The position numbers and the translations under genes were made by a program. The notes under the pieces were generated by a model, which was not told the origin of the DNA, made no database searches, and saw only the letters and a list, made by a program, of their open reading frames with translations. This document shows, piece by piece, positions 7,601 to 15,546 of a DNA stretch of 64,000 bases; position 1 is the stretch's first letter; each line of letters starts with the position of its first letter. This stretch comes from Clostridia bacterium (GTDB lineage Bacteria > Bacillota > Clostridia > Christensenellales > Borkfalkiaceae), in contig CAAGJM010000006.1 in the NCBI GenBank assembly GCA_900770185.1, forward strand, positions 62,001-126,000, given 5' to 3'.

Positions 7601-8675
7601 TCTTTTTATCTCCGCCCTTTTTGGTGTAGCCGATATAATTCACGTAGTTTGCAGATTCTTTCGTGCTTTTAAAAATCCGGTTGTATTCGTCGGGCGTTTC
7701 GTTTTTAACAAACGTTTTAAGTTTTTTAAGGTCGCTTTTATGTTTTTCGTAAATAGCTATCATCGCGGACGATATATCTTCGTATCCCGACAATAATTTT
7801 TCAAATGTAACGAAGTTGTATATCGCGCGGATAGCCGAAAGGACGATAAAATCGTCGCCGTAGACGCTTTCCATCGAAGCGAAAGTTTCATCGGTCAAAT
7901 CTTTAAACGAAAAACTTTTTTCTTCCTTGTATTCGTCGCCAAAAATTGCGGAAGGCGATATTTTGCCACCGCAAATGCCTTTTATTATTTCTTTTGTAAC
8001 TTTATCGATTGCGCCGAAGATTTTTTCAAGCCCCGACTGCTTATCTTTAACGCCTTTTGTTTTATCGGTTAAAACGCCTTTTGCCTCTGCGGATAAACTT
8101 TCGTCAAACTTAAAAGCGTCTTCGCCGAACACGGCTTCCGTCGCACCATTCAAATCTGTTATTAGTTTTGATAAATCGTGTATATCGTTTATGCCGCCCT
8201 CGAACAAAAAATGTCCGCGATATTTTATGATATGATGAAGCGCAAGATAATACAGACGCAAATCGTACCCGCCACCGTCCATTAAAGCCTTTCTTAAATG
8301 ATAGATTGTAGGGAACTGTTTATGAAACGCTTTATCGTCATACTCTCCGCCAAAAAGCGTGTTTTTATCTCCTTTTATAGGCTCGCTTTTATCTTCCGCC
8401 AAAAGCCCTCCGTCGTTTAATCGAATAAAAAACGTAGCGTCGTTTATATAAGGCACAAACAATTCTTGCAACCAAATTATGCGCTTACGGCGGCGTTCAA
8501 GACGACGACGCATAGTTCTGAAATTTCTTCTTTCGGCGGCGGTGTTCGCTTCGTCAAAAAGCCTTACGCACCATAAATCTTTGCCGCGTGCACGAAGAAT
8601 CTTATAGTTTTCGTCCGTGCAAGCAACGCCTACGGAGTTTGTGCCGATATCCGCTCCGAGATAAAATTTTTCCAT
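4680..8675 (-). CDS. cas9: Cas9, type II-A RNA-guided nuclease
   Basis: 1331 residues, the usual type II-A size. RuvC-I has D9 in GADIGTNSVG. The Arg-rich bridge helix lies at about 49-73 (RRNFRTMRRRLERRRKR). RuvC-II has E757 (FVEVTRED). HNH has D842 and H843 in YDVDHILPRTYIKDDSLDNK, with N866 fitting the third HNH position. RuvC-III has HHARDAYLN with D976. Both nuclease sites look intact. The C-terminal PAM-interacting region contains KYGGYKG and LINRSPAGLTE, but not the Arg-Lys-Arg that reads NGG in S. pyogenes Cas9, so a different PAM is likely. The AAGGAG site lies 10 nt before the ATG. Confidence 0.97.
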   Translation of the reverse strand: MEKFYLGADIGTNSVGVACTDENYKILRARGKDLWCVRLFDEANTAAERRNFRTMRRRLERRRKRIIWLQELFVPYINDATFFIRLNDGGLLAEDKSEPIKGDKNTLFGGEYDDKAFHKQFPTIYHLRKALMDGGGYDLRLYYLALHHIIKYRGHFLFEGGINDIHDLSKLITDLNGATEAVFGEDAFKFDESLSAEAKGVLTDKTKGVKDKQSGLEKIFGAIDKVTKEIIKGICGGKISPSAIFGDEYKEEKSFSFKDLTDETFASMESVYGDDFIVLSAIRAIYNFVTFEKLLSGYEDISSAMIAIYEKHKSDLKKLKTFVKNETPDEYNRIFKSTKESANYVNYIGYTKKGGDKKKVEKCKDEDFYAYVKKYLNSLCDVKNEEARLEMLADIERGEFMPKILHSDGGLFPRQVNEAELAKIAENMVMAHPETAAVKDKLLPLFRYKIPYYVGPLAGKNSWAVRKEGEITPWNFNDKIDLAASNEEFMRRMTNKCSYLRGEDVLPKASMIYQKFDVLNQLNKLKYDGRALSVELKQKIFNELFTKYQKASDKKIIELLIREGKISPNEKAAALTGKDGDLKASMSSYIRFKKILGDFVDTDEGFTICEKIILWHTLNTDKSVVEDLIKKNYGGVKIIKDNLKVLKGLTFNDFGRLSEKFLTGLIVPDKSTGEMFSILDALYETNENLNELLFDERFDFMGAVKEENGECSEEVTLKDVEELYVSPAVRRGIWQSLTVIDEYVAAIGKSPDKIFVEVTREDGVKGDAGRKLSRKIQLAEKFKGIEQTYSEIAAEFNSDTITDMRLRQERLYLYFRQLGRCMYTGERINLGQINDATLYDVDHILPRTYIKDDSLDNKVLVLRSANAEKSDTYPVPDKFRKQSEFWKMLLDKTLISRTTYDRLMRTAPLTDDDYSDFINRQKVITDQTAKAVAELLERKYPNTKIVYSKAKNVNDFKQEFKIFKCRETNDLHHARDAYLNVVVGNVYDTVFSTPMSMFRQDGDKWRAYNLKNLFKRDAVGAWNVKSSIETVKNTLKKPSMTVTQYAFSNKAYFYKQTVCGKGDSAITAPRKGAGALSDASKYGGYKGQSTAYFAIVSSVGKKGEAVKYIEAVPVLTTYQAKSDDGAVQKYFESYLKNPVILVPKVKIRQLVSFNGTLCYLAGITDNRIIAHNANQLFTDNKTDEYVNALLKIVEMQSKNMLDLYSDSLVMKTNSAGDEKLVVDKNKNLELYQRLTNKLNEKIYSGISAFSSFKNNLLNGEEKFAELELPEQAKVIIQILKFFKCNAETSDLTSIGGAKGSGSIKFNKNITDVDFRLINRSPAGLTEKVRRV

Positions 8676-8690
8676 AAATTAAAATTCTCC

Positions 8691-8719
8691 TTGACAAATT
8701 TTTTTCTTGGATTTATAAT
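8691..8719 (+). promoter_or_regulatory. tracrRNA promoter, perfect sigma-A consensus
   Basis: TTGACA (8691-8696), 17 nt, TATAAT (8714-8719), with expected start near 8726. The -35 borders the cas9 ribosome binding site on the other strand. A minus-strand cas9 promoter candidate (TTGCCT-16-TATTAT, 8715-8742) shares the same -10 region, so the two could exclude one another. Confidence 0.9.
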
Positions 8720-8725
8720 AAGATT

Positions 8726-8814
8726 ACAAAATAACAAGGCAAGTTCAAATAAAACTTAGTCTAATCACATTTCGCATTGGCTGACGGATACCCTTTCGCA
8801 AGAAAGGGTTTTTT
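8726..8814 (+). ncRNA. tracrRNA
   Basis: About 89 nt starting at the anti-repeat. CAAAATAACAAGGC (8727-8740) pairs 14/14 with the crRNA repeat. Next comes the AAGT bulge opposite GA, then TCAAAT pairing with the repeat start GTTTGA. This is the same upper stem, bulge and lower stem layout as S. pyogenes tracrRNA. The downstream segment AAAACTTAGTC fits the nexus position. The RNA ends in a terminator hairpin ACCCTTTC-GCAA-GAAAGGGT followed by six T (8790-8814). It is divergent from cas9. Processing by RNase III and use by Cas9 are family knowledge. Confidence 0.93.
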
Positions 8815-8897
8815 CGTGCAAAATTTTAATTGCGTATAAGCGGAAATCCGTTTTTTCTCGCATTATTTTTGCATGCGCCGCTGCGTAACCCGAATGT

Positions 8898-8927
8898 ATT
8901 TTAACATAATTTACATATTTTGTAAAT
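8898..8927 (-). promoter_or_regulatory. Candidate distal cas9 operon promoter
   Basis: Minus strand TTTACA (8921-8926), 17 nt, TAAAAT (8898-8903). The -35 lies in an inverted repeat ATTTACA-TATTT-TGTAAAT (8909-8927), a possible operator. A transcript from here would carry a leader of about 215 nt containing the full complement of the tracrRNA. Confidence 0.5.
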
Positions 8928-8949
8928 ACCGACGTTAAAAAACAACTTT

Positions 8950-8971
8950 AGGCGTATTTTACGCCTTTTTT
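8950..8971 (+). terminator. Hairpin terminator, plus direction
   Basis: AGGCGTA-TTT-TACGCCT, a 7 bp stem followed by six T in all (8966-8971). It may be a back-up terminator beyond the tracrRNA. The following 8972-9118 is AT-rich and shows no gene. Confidence 0.6.
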
Positions 8972-9148
8972 ATTGACAAATGCCTGTCATAATTAAAATA
9001 TTTTTAAAAATTTTTAATCGTTCGCTATTCAAAATGAAACAACTAATAATCGTTTAACGCTTTGGGTGGCGACGCTCGATTTTTTATCCCTTTATAATGC
9101 ACAATCATAGATACGAACAAAGGGGGCAATATACAAGATAAAATAAAA

Positions 9149-9277
9149 GTGAGCCTCCCCGAAAGCGCGGCGAAAATTATACGGGATTTTTACGTCTGTG
9201 CGGCGAGAAAATATTCCAAAGCCGTCTATAAGGAACTTAAATGCTCTGAAAACGAGTTAAACGGCAAGCAATTTTAA
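9149..9277 (+). CDS. Possible small or decayed ORF, 42 codons
   Basis: The frame reads SLPESAAKIIRDFYVCAARK, then YSKAVYKELKCSENELNGKQF before TAA. A good ribosome binding site, AAAGGGGG (9119-9126), lies upstream. The nearest in-frame codon at normal spacing is ATA (9131), and the first accepted start is GTG at 9149, 22 nt away. This suggests a lost start codon or a remnant. I do not recognise the product, and no function is proposed. Confidence 0.25.
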   Translation: MSLPESAAKIIRDFYVCAARKYSKAVYKELKCSENELNGKQF

Positions 9278-9360
9278 AAAAAGTTATTGTAATTTTTAAA
9301 TTTTGCGGTACAATATTATTGTAAGAACTATTTTTTATTTTTGAGAGGTTGCTACGTTTT

Positions 9361-9750
9361 ATGAAAAAAGGATTTTTAGTCGCGGGAATAATACTAACCG
9401 CAATCGGTTTAGGATTGTGCATATTCGAAAATAGTTTATCTATATCGGCGATATATTATCATTTCCACGGAAGCGCAAGCGATCAATTCGGAAGCGCTTT
9501 CGTTATGGCTATACTCGGAATTATGGCGTTTATATTGCAACTCGTATTTAATATCGCGGGAGGAGCCGTCGTCGGTCAAGCAATAGGCTCTTCCGTAAAA
9601 GGCATTAAGATTGCGGGAATAATATTTTTAGTTTTAAACGTTTTAATGATTATTCTCAGTTCGATAACGCTCGTTTGGTTCATAAAATTAAGCAACTCTG
9701 CGAGCACCGAAACGAGCATGATTTTAAACTTTTTAAAAATCAGACTTTAA
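9361..9750 (+). CDS. Small integral membrane protein, tandem paralog A
   Basis: 129 residues starting MKKGFLVAGIILTAIGLGLC. Hydrophobicity suggests three or four membrane spans (near residues 5-22, 50-70, 88-115), with a short tail ending LNFLKIRL. The ATG at 9361 follows GAGAGG by 12 nt; an in-frame TTG at 9349 sits too close to that site. A promoter TTGTAA-16-TACAAT lies at 9287-9314. The next gene resembles it in length, the GIKIAG/GVKVAG segment and the C-terminal end, so the pair looks like an old tandem duplication. The family is not recognised. Confidence 0.75.
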   Translation: MKKGFLVAGIILTAIGLGLCIFENSLSISAIYYHFHGSASDQFGSAFVMAILGIMAFILQLVFNIAGGAVVGQAIGSSVKGIKIAGIIFLVLNVLMIILSSITLVWFIKLSNSASTETSMILNFLKIRL

Positions 9751-9772
9751 AAAATCAGGTGACGGACTACTT

Positions 9773-10156
9773 ATGAAAAAGGCTTTTTTAATTATTGTTA
9801 TGACAATAACTCTGTTTGCGGCGATTATGTGCGCCGTTGCAAACAACGTAGTTTTAAACGACGCGTTTCAGAAAAAACTCGGCTTTTTGGACGGAAACGA
9901 AAAACACACGCTTTTATTTTGCATCCCGCTGTACGTCGGGCAAATTATGTTCAACGTTTCCGCTATTTTGGCGGCTGTCCGCGTTATACCCACGCCTGAA
10001 AAGGGCGTAAAAGTTGCGGGCGCGATGCTTATTACGATGAACGCTTTGATGATAATTTTCAGCGTAACGGTGCTTATCGTATCTACCGGCATAGCTAAGT
10101 CGCAAGACCCCGAAACAGCGGCTTTGATATATAAATTATTGACCTTACGGATTTAA
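9773..10156 (+). CDS. Small integral membrane protein, tandem paralog B
   Basis: 127 residues starting MKKAFLIIVMTITLFAAIMC, with hydrophobic stretches near 5-25, 48-68 and 80-108. It shares with its upstream neighbour the spacing of spans, the GVKVAGAMLITMNALMIIFS segment and a C-terminus ending in LRI or IRL. It follows that gene after 22 nt with an AGGTGA site, so the two are probably cotranscribed, ending at the terminator 10163-10200. No catalytic or binding motif is seen. Function unknown. Confidence 0.75.
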   Translation: MKKAFLIIVMTITLFAAIMCAVANNVVLNDAFQKKLGFLDGNEKHTLLFCIPLYVGQIMFNVSAILAAVRVIPTPEKGVKVAGAMLITMNALMIIFSVTVLIVSTGIAKSQDPETAALIYKLLTLRI

Positions 10157-10162
10157 ACGCAG

Positions 10163-10200
10163 ATTAAAACGGGAACGGCTCAAACCGTTCCCGTTTTAAT
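10163..10200. terminator. Bidirectional terminator between convergent genes
   Basis: A perfect 16 bp stem, ATTAAAACGGGAACGG with its complement, around a CTCAAA loop. It has T-rich ends on both strands, serving the membrane-protein pair (plus) and the uronate operon (minus). Confidence 0.9.
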
Positions 10201-10210
10201 TTGCTTTGCT

Positions 10211-11614
10211 TTACAGCGTTACGCCCGTTTTAAAGAATGCTATTTCTCTTATATCTTCGCTTTTCGCTTTATATAAGCCGCTCGCCGTTTTAATAACCAA
10301 ATCGTAAAGCCCCTTATCGCACATAGTAAATGCGCAAAAATCGACCCAATTGCTCTTTTTTTCGGCTATCGCTTCGTTGGAAGCGATTTTTAAGGTAGGC
10401 ACGAAGGTCGAAAACGGGGTGCCGCGCCCCGTCGTGAATAAAACTATCTGACAACCCGCCGCCGCGAGAGCCGTCGCCGCGATAAGGTCGTTGCCGGGGG
10501 CGTTAAGCGCGGAAACGCCGCGTTTTTTCACCCTTTCGCCATACTCCAAAACGTCGACGATAGGGGTCGAACCCGCCTTTTCGACGCAACCGAGCGACTT
10601 TTCTTCCAGCGTGGTTATCCCGCCCGCTTTATTGCCGGGGCTGGGGTTCTCGTACACGGGAAAGCCTTGCTTTATATAATAGTCTTTAAAATCGACTATC
10701 ATTTTTTTGTACTTTTCAAACGTTTCTTCGTCGGCGCACTTGTTCATTAAAATCTGTTCCGCACCGAACATTTCGGGGACTTCCGTAAGAACCGCGCCGC
10801 CCCCTTCGCCTACGATTTTATCGGCGATTTTACCGACGAGCGGGTTTGCCGTTATGCCCGAAAACCCGTCAGAGCCGCCGCATTTAAGCCCTATCGTAAG
10901 TTCCGATACGGGCACTTCTTCGCGCTTATAGTTTTTAGCGACCGATATGAATTTTTTAATTACGTTAAGCCCGTAAGTTATTTCGTCTTCAACGTCCTGA
11001 CAGTTAAAATACTCGATATTGTCCGCGCCCAAACCGTCAAGCTCGGCTTTGATTTTCGATAAAGCGTTGTTTTCGCACCCAAGCCCCACAAACAGCACGA
11101 AGCTTGCGTTCGGGTTAAGCGCGACGCTTACCAAAAGTTTTTTAATATTTTCGCCGTCCGCGCCGAGCTGAGAACACCCGAACTGGTGCGTAAGGGCGAA
11201 AACCCCGTCTATAGACCCCGTTATAAGCGGGGCGGACAGTTTTTCAAGCCGACGGCAAACGTCGTTCACGCAGCCGACGGTGGGGATAATATAAATTTCG
11301 TTGCGAACGCCCGCTTTTTTGTTTTTGCGCTTATACCCCATAAAGGTATCTTCGCTTGCTTTCGGCGTTTTTAAGTTAGGCGTATACGAATAATTAAACT
11401 CTTCGTTAAGATGTGACTTTAAGTTGTGCGAATGAACCCACTCGCCCGCTTTTATATCTTTTGCAGCCCTGCCGATAACTTCGCCGTATTTTATAACCGG
11501 CTCGCCCGCTTTTATATCTTTTATAGCGATTTTATGCCCCGCGGGGATATCGCCGACAGGCTCAAGCGCAACGCGCACGTTATCCTTTTCGTTAATGGTA
11601 ACGAAAGAACTCAT
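10211..11614 (-). CDS. uxaA: Altronate dehydratase (UxaA, SAF plus C-terminal domain)
   Basis: 467 residues. UxaA dehydrates D-altronate to 2-keto-3-deoxygluconate in galacturonate breakdown. The N-terminal SAF domain is at about 1-75 (DIPAGHKIAIKDIKAGEPVI). The catalytic D-galactarate/altronate dehydratase domain follows, with HQFGCSQLGADG, LKCGGSDGFSGITANPLVG and FTTGRGTPFS near the end. Both domains are fused in one chain, as in E. coli UxaA. Its start overlaps the uxaB end by 4 nt. It is the last gene of the operon before the terminator. UxaC, KdgK and KdgA are not in the window. Confidence 0.92.
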   Translation of the reverse strand: MSSFVTINEKDNVRVALEPVGDIPAGHKIAIKDIKAGEPVIKYGEVIGRAAKDIKAGEWVHSHNLKSHLNEEFNYSYTPNLKTPKASEDTFMGYKRKNKKAGVRNEIYIIPTVGCVNDVCRRLEKLSAPLITGSIDGVFALTHQFGCSQLGADGENIKKLLVSVALNPNASFVLFVGLGCENNALSKIKAELDGLGADNIEYFNCQDVEDEITYGLNVIKKFISVAKNYKREEVPVSELTIGLKCGGSDGFSGITANPLVGKIADKIVGEGGGAVLTEVPEMFGAEQILMNKCADEETFEKYKKMIVDFKDYYIKQGFPVYENPSPGNKAGGITTLEEKSLGCVEKAGSTPIVDVLEYGERVKKRGVSALNAPGNDLIAATALAAAGCQIVLFTTGRGTPFSTFVPTLKIASNEAIAEKKSNWVDFCAFTMCDKGLYDLVIKTASGLYKAKSEDIREIAFFKTGVTL

Positions 11615-12984
11615 ATCAAAACTTCTCCGCCTTTAATTTTTGCGACGTTTTTATCGACCGCTTCTACAAAACCTTTGTATGAGGATAAATCTTCGCCCCA
11701 TACGTCTGCATCTTTCATAAACGCCGAAACGGAACCTTTGTTTGCAAAGTATTCAAGATACGGCGCGTCGTCTTTTATCTCGACGGTGCGGGAAGGAAGG
11801 TCGACGCAATATTTGTCGCCGTCTTTATAAAGCCCGCTGTAAATCGCCATAAGGTATGAAAACCCTATCGTTAAATTTGCGGGGATTTTACCGAATTTTT
11901 CGTAATAATCTTTAAACGACGGCAAATCGCGCGCTTTCCATTTGGATACGGAGTTTAAAGATATAGACAAAAGTTGATGGTTTAAGTAGGGGTTAAAAAA
12001 CCTTTCGGTAACGCTTTCCGCAAACTTTGTGGTCGCGGCGATATCGTCGGACACGAAGGGGATAATTTCGTTTTTGAGCGTCGCGTTGATAAACGCGTCG
12101 ATTTTACTATCGTTCATACACTCGTCAACCGTAACTTTGCCAAGGTAAAGCCCCACGGGCACAAGATTGGTGTGGCTGCCGTTAAGAACGCGGACTTTAC
12201 GCTTTTTATAGTACTTTATATTATCCGTAAGAACGACTTCTATGTTGTGTTTACCCTCTTTTACGAAGTTTTTGACGTCGCCCTTGTTTTCGACCGCCCA
12301 AAGCCCGAACGGTTCGCCGACGGACATAAGTTCGTCCTTTTCACCGATTAAGTTCCAAAGGTGATTTTTCGTCTCTTCGTCGCGCGGGTAACCCGAAACT
12401 ATGCGGTCGACGAGGGTGTTGCAGTAAAAGTTCTTTTCGTCGTTCCACTTTTTAAAACCTTCGGGAAGATTCCAGAGTTTAATATACTTGTCCACGCATT
12501 TGTAAAGCTCGTCGGCGTTGTTGTCGATGAGTTCGACGGGCATCATATAAACCCCGTCAAGCCCCGCGTTATAGCGCGCAAACAAAAACTTAGTGAGTTT
12601 TGCGGGATAAGTTATGTTTTCAAACCCGCTTATATCGTCGCTGCCGTTATAGCAAATACCCGCTTCGGTGGTGTTCGATACGATAAGTTTAAGGTCTTTG
12701 TCGGTTGCGAGAGCAATATATTTATCATAAGTTTCAAACGGGTCGATAACGCTGTTTAAAACGCTTACGGGGTAAACGTCTTCAACCGCCTTGCCGTCCT
12801 TCATTCCGCGCAAAACGATATGATATTTGTTGTTTTGCTTTTTAAACCTTTCAAGCGTGCCGAACTTAATGGGTTTGACGATATCGACGGAATATTCGCC
12901 GCCCTCGTCGTTTAAAGTATTAAAGTAAAGGTCTACGAAAGTCCTTAAAAAGTTGCCTTCGCCGAATTGAACTATTTTAACCAT
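11611..12984 (-). CDS. uxaB: Tagaturonate reductase (altronate oxidoreductase)
   Basis: 457 residues of the mannitol dehydrogenase family. It reduces D-tagaturonate to D-altronate with NADH. The Rossmann start VQFGEGNFLRTFVD and the catalytic KVRVLNGSHTNL motif (Lys, Asn, His) are present. The C-terminal helical domain continues to the end. UxaB is favoured over fructuronate reductase because uxaA follows with a 4 nt overlap. The start lies 3 nt after the stop of the serine hydrolase, with GGAG-type ribosome binding sequence before it. Same operon as the GH4 gene. Confidence 0.9.
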   Translation of the reverse strand: MVKIVQFGEGNFLRTFVDLYFNTLNDEGGEYSVDIVKPIKFGTLERFKKQNNKYHIVLRGMKDGKAVEDVYPVSVLNSVIDPFETYDKYIALATDKDLKLIVSNTTEAGICYNGSDDISGFENITYPAKLTKFLFARYNAGLDGVYMMPVELIDNNADELYKCVDKYIKLWNLPEGFKKWNDEKNFYCNTLVDRIVSGYPRDEETKNHLWNLIGEKDELMSVGEPFGLWAVENKGDVKNFVKEGKHNIEVVLTDNIKYYKKRKVRVLNGSHTNLVPVGLYLGKVTVDECMNDSKIDAFINATLKNEIIPFVSDDIAATTKFAESVTERFFNPYLNHQLLSISLNSVSKWKARDLPSFKDYYEKFGKIPANLTIGFSYLMAIYSGLYKDGDKYCVDLPSRTVEIKDDAPYLEYFANKGSVSAFMKDADVWGEDLSSYKGFVEAVDKNVAKIKGGEVLI

Positions 12985-12987
12985 AAA

Positions 12988-14487
12988 TTATCTCCTTTTC
13001 GCCGCGAACAACCCCTTATAATCGTAAAAGAAGTGTTCGGCGTTTTTAACCATTTTAACTATTGCCGCGTCTTTACCGTTAAACTCTATCGTTATTCCCA
13101 AATGCCCGAAGCAAACGTCCGCAATATACACGCGGATAAGCAAAAACTTATCGGATATGAACGACGCGGAAGTAAGCGCGCTAAGTTCGCGCTCTGCGGG
13201 GAAGCCTATCTTCATTCCGTAATACTTCGTTTCGGGGAACGGCGCTTTAACGTACTTTTCCATTCCGAATTTAATCGTCTTTTTTACCCCGTCTTTCGTG
13301 AAGTTAAACTCGCCTTCGTCACCGTTAAAGTTAAGGGTAAAGTCGGTTATGTTCGCGGGGTTTTTGTCGCAAATATAGGTCGCCCCGTTTATTTTTTCGA
13401 CGATGGGGCTTGTTGCTTTGCCGTAGCCGTTCACGAGTTCAAGGCGTGATAATTTATCGCTTAGCAAACTATACGCGGCTTTATTCTCTTTAAGCGGCGT
13501 ATCGCTTAAATTATCGTAGAACAGATATTTAACAATATTCGCAATCTTATCGCCGTAGCCGCCGACCGAGCATTGCATATCCGCGTTGCACACGAAAATG
13601 AAGTCTTTATCGGGACACATAAAACTTAGTTGCCCGCCCATTCCGAGCATCGCAAACCCGAATCCCGACTGCCATATCTGATATCCGTAGCCGCGGCAAT
13701 CGTCGCCGTACGCCCCGTCGATAACCGTTTCGACTAAATTTGCGGTGGCGTTTTCCATATAATCGCGCGGCAAAAGCTGTTCGCCGCAATATTCGCCTTT
13801 ATGCAACATAAGTTCCGAAACTTTTAAATAGTCGCGCAAAGTTATTAAAACGCCGCTGCCGCCGTGGCTAAACCCGTCGGGCGACTGAACGCATTCAAGG
13901 TCGGTCGCCACGCCTATTTTTTCAAACACGGGGTTTAAGTAGTGAAGGAAGGTTTTGCCCGTAAGCTTTTCGACCAGCACCCCTAAAATATAACTTGCCG
14001 ACGTGTTGTAGTCAAAACTGCAACCGTTTGGTTTAATTGATTTATATCTGCAAAAAAACGACTTTGCCCAGTCCTTTTCAAGCGGAAGATACTTTATATC
14101 GTCGCGCGAATAGTACGAAGTCGTGGGGAGAGACACGCGCATCGTCAAACAGTCTTCTATAGTTATTTCTTTAACTAAGTCGTCGATAGCGACGGGTTTA
14201 TATTCGGGGAAATAGTCGATGATTTTATCTTTTAACTTGACGTAACCGTCACCGATAAGTTTGCCGACCGCAAGCGCGACGAAAGACTTCGAGCACGAAT
14301 AAATTCTGTGCCGAAAATCTTTATCGAACGGCTTAAAATAGCCTTCCGCCATAATTTTGCCGTGGCGGGCAAGCGCAAACGAGTGAAGGTTCAACTTTTC
14401 GCCGTTCACTATATCCAAAAACTTTAAAATTTTCTCGCTCGAAAGCCCTTCCGATTCGGGGCTGACGAAAATCAAATCTTTAATCAT
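12988..14487 (-). CDS. Beta-lactamase-family serine hydrolase
   Basis: 499 residues. The class C beta-lactamase or penicillin-binding fold is shown by SxxK at S64-K67 (YSCSKSF), a YNT motif and a glycine-rich GMGGQLSF segment late in the domain. The final 130 residues form an extra beta-rich tail. No signal peptide is visible, so the protein is probably cytoplasmic. In carbohydrate operons such proteins often act as esterases rather than on beta-lactams. Here it sits between a putative esterase and uxaB, so removal of acyl groups from an imported uronide is a reasonable guess. The exact substrate is unknown. Confidence 0.8.
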   Translation of the reverse strand: MIKDLIFVSPESEGLSSEKILKFLDIVNGEKLNLHSFALARHGKIMAEGYFKPFDKDFRHRIYSCSKSFVALAVGKLIGDGYVKLKDKIIDYFPEYKPVAIDDLVKEITIEDCLTMRVSLPTTSYYSRDDIKYLPLEKDWAKSFFCRYKSIKPNGCSFDYNTSASYILGVLVEKLTGKTFLHYLNPVFEKIGVATDLECVQSPDGFSHGGSGVLITLRDYLKVSELMLHKGEYCGEQLLPRDYMENATANLVETVIDGAYGDDCRGYGYQIWQSGFGFAMLGMGGQLSFMCPDKDFIFVCNADMQCSVGGYGDKIANIVKYLFYDNLSDTPLKENKAAYSLLSDKLSRLELVNGYGKATSPIVEKINGATYICDKNPANITDFTLNFNGDEGEFNFTKDGVKKTIKFGMEKYVKAPFPETKYYGMKIGFPAERELSALTSASFISDKFLLIRVYIADVCFGHLGITIEFNGKDAAIVKMVKNAEHFFYDYKGLFAAKRR

Positions 14488-14496
14488 ATCTTAATT

Positions 14497-15525
14497 TTAC
14501 CACTTTTTAACTTCTTCGTCTATCGCGTTCCAGATAATATCTTCGCACCACCAATGTCCTTTCGGGGTGACGATAAGTTTAGCGCTGTCTTCCGCACCTG
14601 CGTCTTTATACACGGCTTTAACCGTTTCAAAGCCCTTTATAGCCCCGTCGATTAAGAATATCGGGTCAACCTTACCCGCTACGACGGTCAGTTTTCTCGG
14701 AGCGATAAGCGGGGATACGTCCTGCATATCGAAATAATTTAGCGCGCCAGGGATATAATTGCACGGGCAGTGGAACGTGTAAGTTATGGACTTATCGAAA
14801 GTACAAAACGCGCACACGCTAACGCACAATCTAATGCGCTTATCGTAAGCCGCGGCGTAGTATGAAGCCGTGCCGCCGCCGGACTCGCCGACTATCGTAA
14901 TTTTATTTAAGTCGCACTCTTCAAAATGCTTTAACGCGTCGATAGCCTTAGATACGTCGTAGCACCTTTCGCCGATTATGGTTCTGCCGAGCAAAAACGC
15001 GCTGAGCGCGTTGAACGAGCAAGCAACCCCTTCTCTTCTCCCTTCGGTGGTGGTAAGTCGCTCTCCCATAGCGCGCTGCTCTATCGCAAGCGCGATATAT
15101 CCGTGCTTAACCGCTTGCAGAGCAAACGCGCCGCGCCCGTCGGCAAAGCCAACGTCTTTTTCAAACTTGATAACGCCTATAGAGTTATGAAACCCGGAAC
15201 TATGTCCTTGCAAAGTAATCACGACGGGATATTTTTTCTTGCCCGTGTCGGGAATAAGTAGATAACAAGGAACGGTCGAGCCGACTTCCGAATCGAACGT
15301 AAAGCGCGTAAGCGTGTATCCGTCCTTTTTTTCGGTAAACTCTATATTGAAGTTTTCGGGGCAGGCGTTCTTTTTGATTTTGTCTATACCGAGAAGCGCG
15401 TTGAACTTTTTACGCAAACGGGCGCAGTACTCTTTCGAGTACGCGCCGCTTTCGTATCTATACTTAGGCTTTTCGTTTGCAATGAGCAAATCGTGCGTTA
15501 AGTCGCCGTTTATTTCTTTTATCAT
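14497..15525 (-). CDS. Alpha/beta hydrolase, acetyl-xylan-esterase-like
   Basis: 342 residues. The core shows an oxyanion strand (VVITLQGHSSG), the nucleophile elbow GESGGG with S215, an acid in KVDPIFL and a histidine in PKGHWWCED, giving a plausible Ser-Asp-His triad. It resembles the acetyl-xylan esterase and dienelactone-hydrolase-like groups. No signal peptide is seen. It lies between the GH4 and serine hydrolase genes of the uronate operon, which fits deacetylation or demethylation of pectin-like fragments. Substrate is inferred from context only. Confidence 0.8.
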   Translation of the reverse strand: MIKEINGDLTHDLLIANEKPKYRYESGAYSKEYCARLRKKFNALLGIDKIKKNACPENFNIEFTEKKDGYTLTRFTFDSEVGSTVPCYLLIPDTGKKKYPVVITLQGHSSGFHNSIGVIKFEKDVGFADGRGAFALQAVKHGYIALAIEQRAMGERLTTTEGRREGVACSFNALSAFLLGRTIIGERCYDVSKAIDALKHFEECDLNKITIVGESGGGTASYYAAAYDKRIRLCVSVCAFCTFDKSITYTFHCPCNYIPGALNYFDMQDVSPLIAPRKLTVVAGKVDPIFLIDGAIKGFETVKAVYKDAGAEDSAKLIVTPKGHWWCEDIIWNAIDEEVKKW

Positions 15526-15546
15526 ATATTTATAAAATCTGCCGAA

